Source: Pseudomonadota bacterium (GTDB taxonomy: Bacteria > Desulfobacterota > Desulfobulbia > Desulfobulbales > SURF-16). Taken from it: 15,987 bases of DNA. The stretch lies in contig JAUVQZ010000038.1 in NCBI GenBank assembly GCA_030597865.1, positions 1-15,987 on the forward strand. Reading direction: 5' to 3'. Within the stretch, counting starts at the first letter, position 1. Each line of letters opens with the position of its first letter. The notes beneath the pieces were generated by a model. The model had not been told where the DNA came from. It saw nothing but the letters and a program-made list of their open reading frames with translations, and searched no databases. The position numbers were made by a program, and so were the translations under genes. Positions 14,497 to 15,987 of the stretch are shown here, in pieces.

Positions 14497-14993
14497 GACG
14501 ACCCAGCCTCTTCATCCCCCTGCTGGCTGTCCTTCTCCTCGTTAATGCCTGCGGGGGCCCGAAAAAGACCGTACAAAGCCCGGCAGCGCCCAGCTATCAT
14601 TTCAAACAAAAGAACCAGTACCAGATCATTAAAAGGCTTTATACCCGCCTCGAAGACTGGCAGGGGGTACCCCATCGTGACGGCGGCATGAGCAAAAGAG
14701 GGGTGGACTGCTCCGGCTTCACCTATCTCACCTTCCGCGAACTCTTCGATATTCGCCTGCCCCGCACCACCTCCCAGCTGGCCCAGACCGGCCGCCCCAT
14801 CAGCAGATTACAACTCCAAGCCGGTGACTTGGTTTTTTTTAAGATCGGCAGGGGGGGCAGACATGTGGGTATCTACCTGGAGAACCAGAAATTCATCCAT
14901 GCCTCCAAGAGCAAGGGCGTGATGATGTCGCGGATGGACAACCCCTACTGGCAGAAGCATTACTGGCAGGCCAGAAGGATGGCCGCCCTCTAA
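14481..14993 (+). CDS. NlpC/P60-family lipoprotein, predicted cell-wall endopeptidase
   Basis: 170 residues. The N-terminus is a lipoprotein signal (basic start, hydrophobic 9-21, lipobox ending VNAC with C24 as the lipidated Cys), so the product should be anchored facing the periplasm. The NlpC/P60 fold occupies about 45-165, with catalytic C77 (VDCSGF), H128 (RHVGIYL) and a third polar residue H140 (FIHAS), as in Spr/NlpC-type D,L-endopeptidases that cut peptidoglycan stem peptides. The start overlaps the end of the cysK-cysS fusion by 16 bp, so the two are probably co-transcribed and coupled; no functional link is evident. A run of eight T follows the stop. Confidence 0.94.
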   Translation: MWKKIRRPSLFIPLLAVLLLVNACGGPKKTVQSPAAPSYHFKQKNQYQIIKRLYTRLEDWQGVPHRDGGMSKRGVDCSGFTYLTFRELFDIRLPRTTSQLAQTGRPISRLQLQAGDLVFFKIGRGGRHVGIYLENQKFIHASKSKGVMMSRMDNPYWQKHYWQARRMAAL

Positions 14994-15001
14994 TTTTTTT
15001 T
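14969..15001 (+). terminator. Possible terminator after the NlpC/P60 gene
   Basis: A short stem GGCCA/TGGCC (14969-14973 and 14980-14984) overlaps the end of the gene, and T8 starts 9 nt later at 14994. The T-run is strong but the stem is weak and too far from it, so efficiency is uncertain. Confidence 0.35.
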
Positions 15002-15319
15002 AGTACAGCATGCCAACAGACCGCGACTTTTTTGGTCTCACCACCCTCCCAACACTATCCATTGCTTCATTTTCCTACCTTCGCTGCTGCTTTGCCCAGC
15101 CAGTGCAACGGGCGAAAACGAACTAAAAGGGCACCCTGACAGCCCGGGCCTTCCGCCAGGCACCCTTCGACAGGCTCAGGGGCCGCCCCCTGAGTTCCCC
15201 GAAGATCGTGCCCCGAGCCTGTCGAAGGGTTAGGAGTTCAGGGCTGGATGGGGGAAAAGAGACTGCTTAACCACCTTCCTTCAAAATTCAGAATTCCTGG
15301 TGACCTCTGCTGTTCGCCA
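14994..15319. other. 326-bp non-coding stretch between convergent genes
   Basis: It lies between the stop codons of the NlpC/P60 gene (plus) and the YgbA-like gene (minus). No credible open frame is seen. It holds the T8 run at its left end and the inverted repeat 15162-15230; the rest shows nothing recognisable. Confidence 0.6.
15162..15230. repeat. Inverted repeat of the CCCTTCGACAGGCTCAGG type
   Basis: ACCCTTCGACAGGCTC... (15162-15183) is matched in inverse by ...GAGCCTGTCGAAGGGT (15210-15230), with a single bulged A. The 26-nt spacer contains CCCTGAGTTCCCCGAAG. The CCTTCGACAGGCTCAGG unit is a dispersed intergenic repeat known from many bacterial genomes (from memory). It could fold into a ~20-bp stem and serve as a two-way transcription barrier between the convergent genes, but no T-run is attached. 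Confidence 0.7.
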
Positions 15320-15658
15320 TCACCTTTTCCTCTTCGGCACCTTGCGCAGGCCATCAAACAGATGACGCAGGGCCATGAGGGGATGATGAATAATCATCCT
15401 TGGCCCTATCTCCCCCATCACCCCGCGTATTCGCTCCCGCATCCCCGGCTTATAACAATGGACCGGGCATCTGGCGCAGGAGGTCTTGCCCTCCTGAAAA
15501 GGGCAGGCGGCCAGACGCTGCAGGGCATACTCCTGTAACTCCCGACACTCAGAACAAAGCTCCTTGCCACCACCATGGTGGCGCTGGCAGTAGAGACGGA
15601 TCATGGCCTTGATGGTCTGAGCCTCTCCTTGCATGCGGCCTGCCGAGAACAGTGCCAT
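15320..15658 (-). CDS. Nitrous oxide-stimulated promoter (YgbA-like) family protein
   Basis: 112 residues from the ATG at 15658, 1 nt after the transporter stop (TAG-A-ATG). A TTG at 15679 would add 7 residues and overlap; an ATG at 15637 would remove 7. The protein matches the YgbA family (E. coli YgbA is induced by nitric oxide through NsrR): TIKAMIRLYCQRHH near the start, a CxxC (C35, C38), C52, then CxxCxxxC (C61, C64, C68), and the HHPLMALRHL block at 91-100. Seven cysteines suggest a bound metal or iron-sulfur cluster, but this is inference. It is basic at the C-terminus (KVPKRKR) and has no signal peptide. The family's biochemical role is unknown to me. Confidence 0.85.
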   Translation of the reverse strand: MALFSAGRMQGEAQTIKAMIRLYCQRHHGGGKELCSECRELQEYALQRLAACPFQEGKTSCARCPVHCYKPGMRERIRGVMGEIGPRMIIHHPLMALRHLFDGLRKVPKRKR

Positions 15659-15659
15659 T

Positions 15660-15987
15660 CTATCGCAGTCCCGAAACAACCATCATAACTCCCAGGGCAA
15701 TGAGGAGATAATAGATGATGGTCAGATAGGTCTTGGTCGCCAGCCTTTTAGAAAATTGCGCCCCCAGGAAGACCCCGGCCAGCACCGGCAGGGCCGTACT
15801 TCCAAAGAGCCGCAAGACATGGGGAGTGGTTAAGCCACTGAGATAATGAGCCGCCAGCGCCAGGGAGGTGGTGACAAAAACCTGGGCCGCCAGGGTCGCC
15901 TTGATCTCATCCTTGTTCCAGCCGGTCAGGGTGGTATAGATGATGGAGGGAGGGCCGCCGGCACTAAAGGCGCTGCCAATGGTACCG
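15660..15987 (-). CDS. TauE/SafE-family membrane transporter, C-terminal part
   Basis: The 108 C-terminal residues are visible; the 5' end lies beyond the right edge. It begins GTIGSAFSAGGPPSIIY, the conserved G...GPP..IY block starting the second half of TauE/SafE (UPF0721) permeases, followed by a typical TGWNKDEIKATL loop. At least three hydrophobic segments follow (about 36-50, 62-76, 88-106), ending VVSGLR. The family exports sulfite, sulfoacetate or related sulfur anions, but substrate cannot be told from this fragment. It is the upstream partner of the YgbA-like gene with a 1-nt gap, so the two are translationally coupled. The long plus-strand frames over this region are shadows. Confidence 0.88.
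   Translation of the reverse strand, partial: GTIGSAFSAGGPPSIIYTTLTGWNKDEIKATLAAQVFVTTSLALAAHYLSGLTTPHVLRLFGSTALPVLAGVFLGAQFSKRLATKTYLTIIYYLLIALGVMMVVSGLR

Noticed and set aside
15248..15538. Plus-strand frame of 96 codons
   Set aside because: It overlaps the YgbA-like gene on the opposite strand and has no motif.
1..15987. CRISPR arrays, tRNA or rRNA genes, phage genes
   Set aside because: No regularly spaced direct repeats, no cloverleaf-type sequence, and no rRNA-like or phage structural sequence was seen on reading both strands.

Overview
The window (GC-rich, about 57-60% by eye) looks like a chromosomal segment of a Gram-negative, motile or surface-sensing, sulfur-metabolising bacterium. 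The best guess is Desulfobacterota, Desulfobulbales-like. The reasons are a fused cysteine synthase/cysteinyl-tRNA synthetase-like gene, a TauE/SafE transporter, bacteriohemerythrin, and a chemosensory cluster of the kind common in that group. This placement is inference from gene content; no rRNA or tRNA gene is visible.

Left block, minus strand, 11121 down to 1: seven genes read in one direction. The order is PAS-PAS-HD-GYP, CheR-TPR, a double-CheW protein, a chemoreceptor with an N-terminal CZB zinc-binding domain, a CheA-REC hybrid kinase, CheB, and a REC-PAS-GAF protein cut by the left window edge. The last gene has no stop codon in the window. A good sigma70-type promoter (TATAAT, 18-bp spacer, TGGACC) lies just upstream of the first gene. 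The gene set (one dedicated receptor, CheR-TPR, CheA-REC, CheB, then a REC output protein; no CheY, CheZ, CheC or CheD) resembles the Wsp/Frz-type 'alternative cellular function' systems more than flagellar chemotaxis. An HD-GYP phosphodiesterase at the head suggests a cyclic-di-GMP output. Two intergenic gaps inside the unit are unusually long. The cheA-cheB gap holds a clear MITE-like element with ~65-bp terminal inverted repeats and an 8-bp target duplication; the mcp-cheA gap holds hairpins and degenerate repeat-like sequence.

Middle, plus strand: a bacteriohemerythrin (11460-11885) diverges from the chemosensory unit. It is followed by a terminator-like hairpin and a short repeat-like palindrome.

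Right block, plus strand: a 786-residue CysK-CysRS fusion (12136-14496) overlaps a NlpC/P60 lipoprotein gene (14481-14993). The CysRS half keeps its zinc ligands, but its HIGH and KMSKS signatures are degenerate, which makes it the oddest protein in the window. A 326-bp non-coding stretch with a 'CCCTTCGACAGGCTCAGG'-type inverted repeat separates these from a convergent minus-strand pair. That pair is a Cys-rich YgbA-like ('nitrous oxide-stimulated promoter') protein and, 1 nt upstream of it, the C-terminal part of a TauE/SafE-family transporter cut by the right edge.
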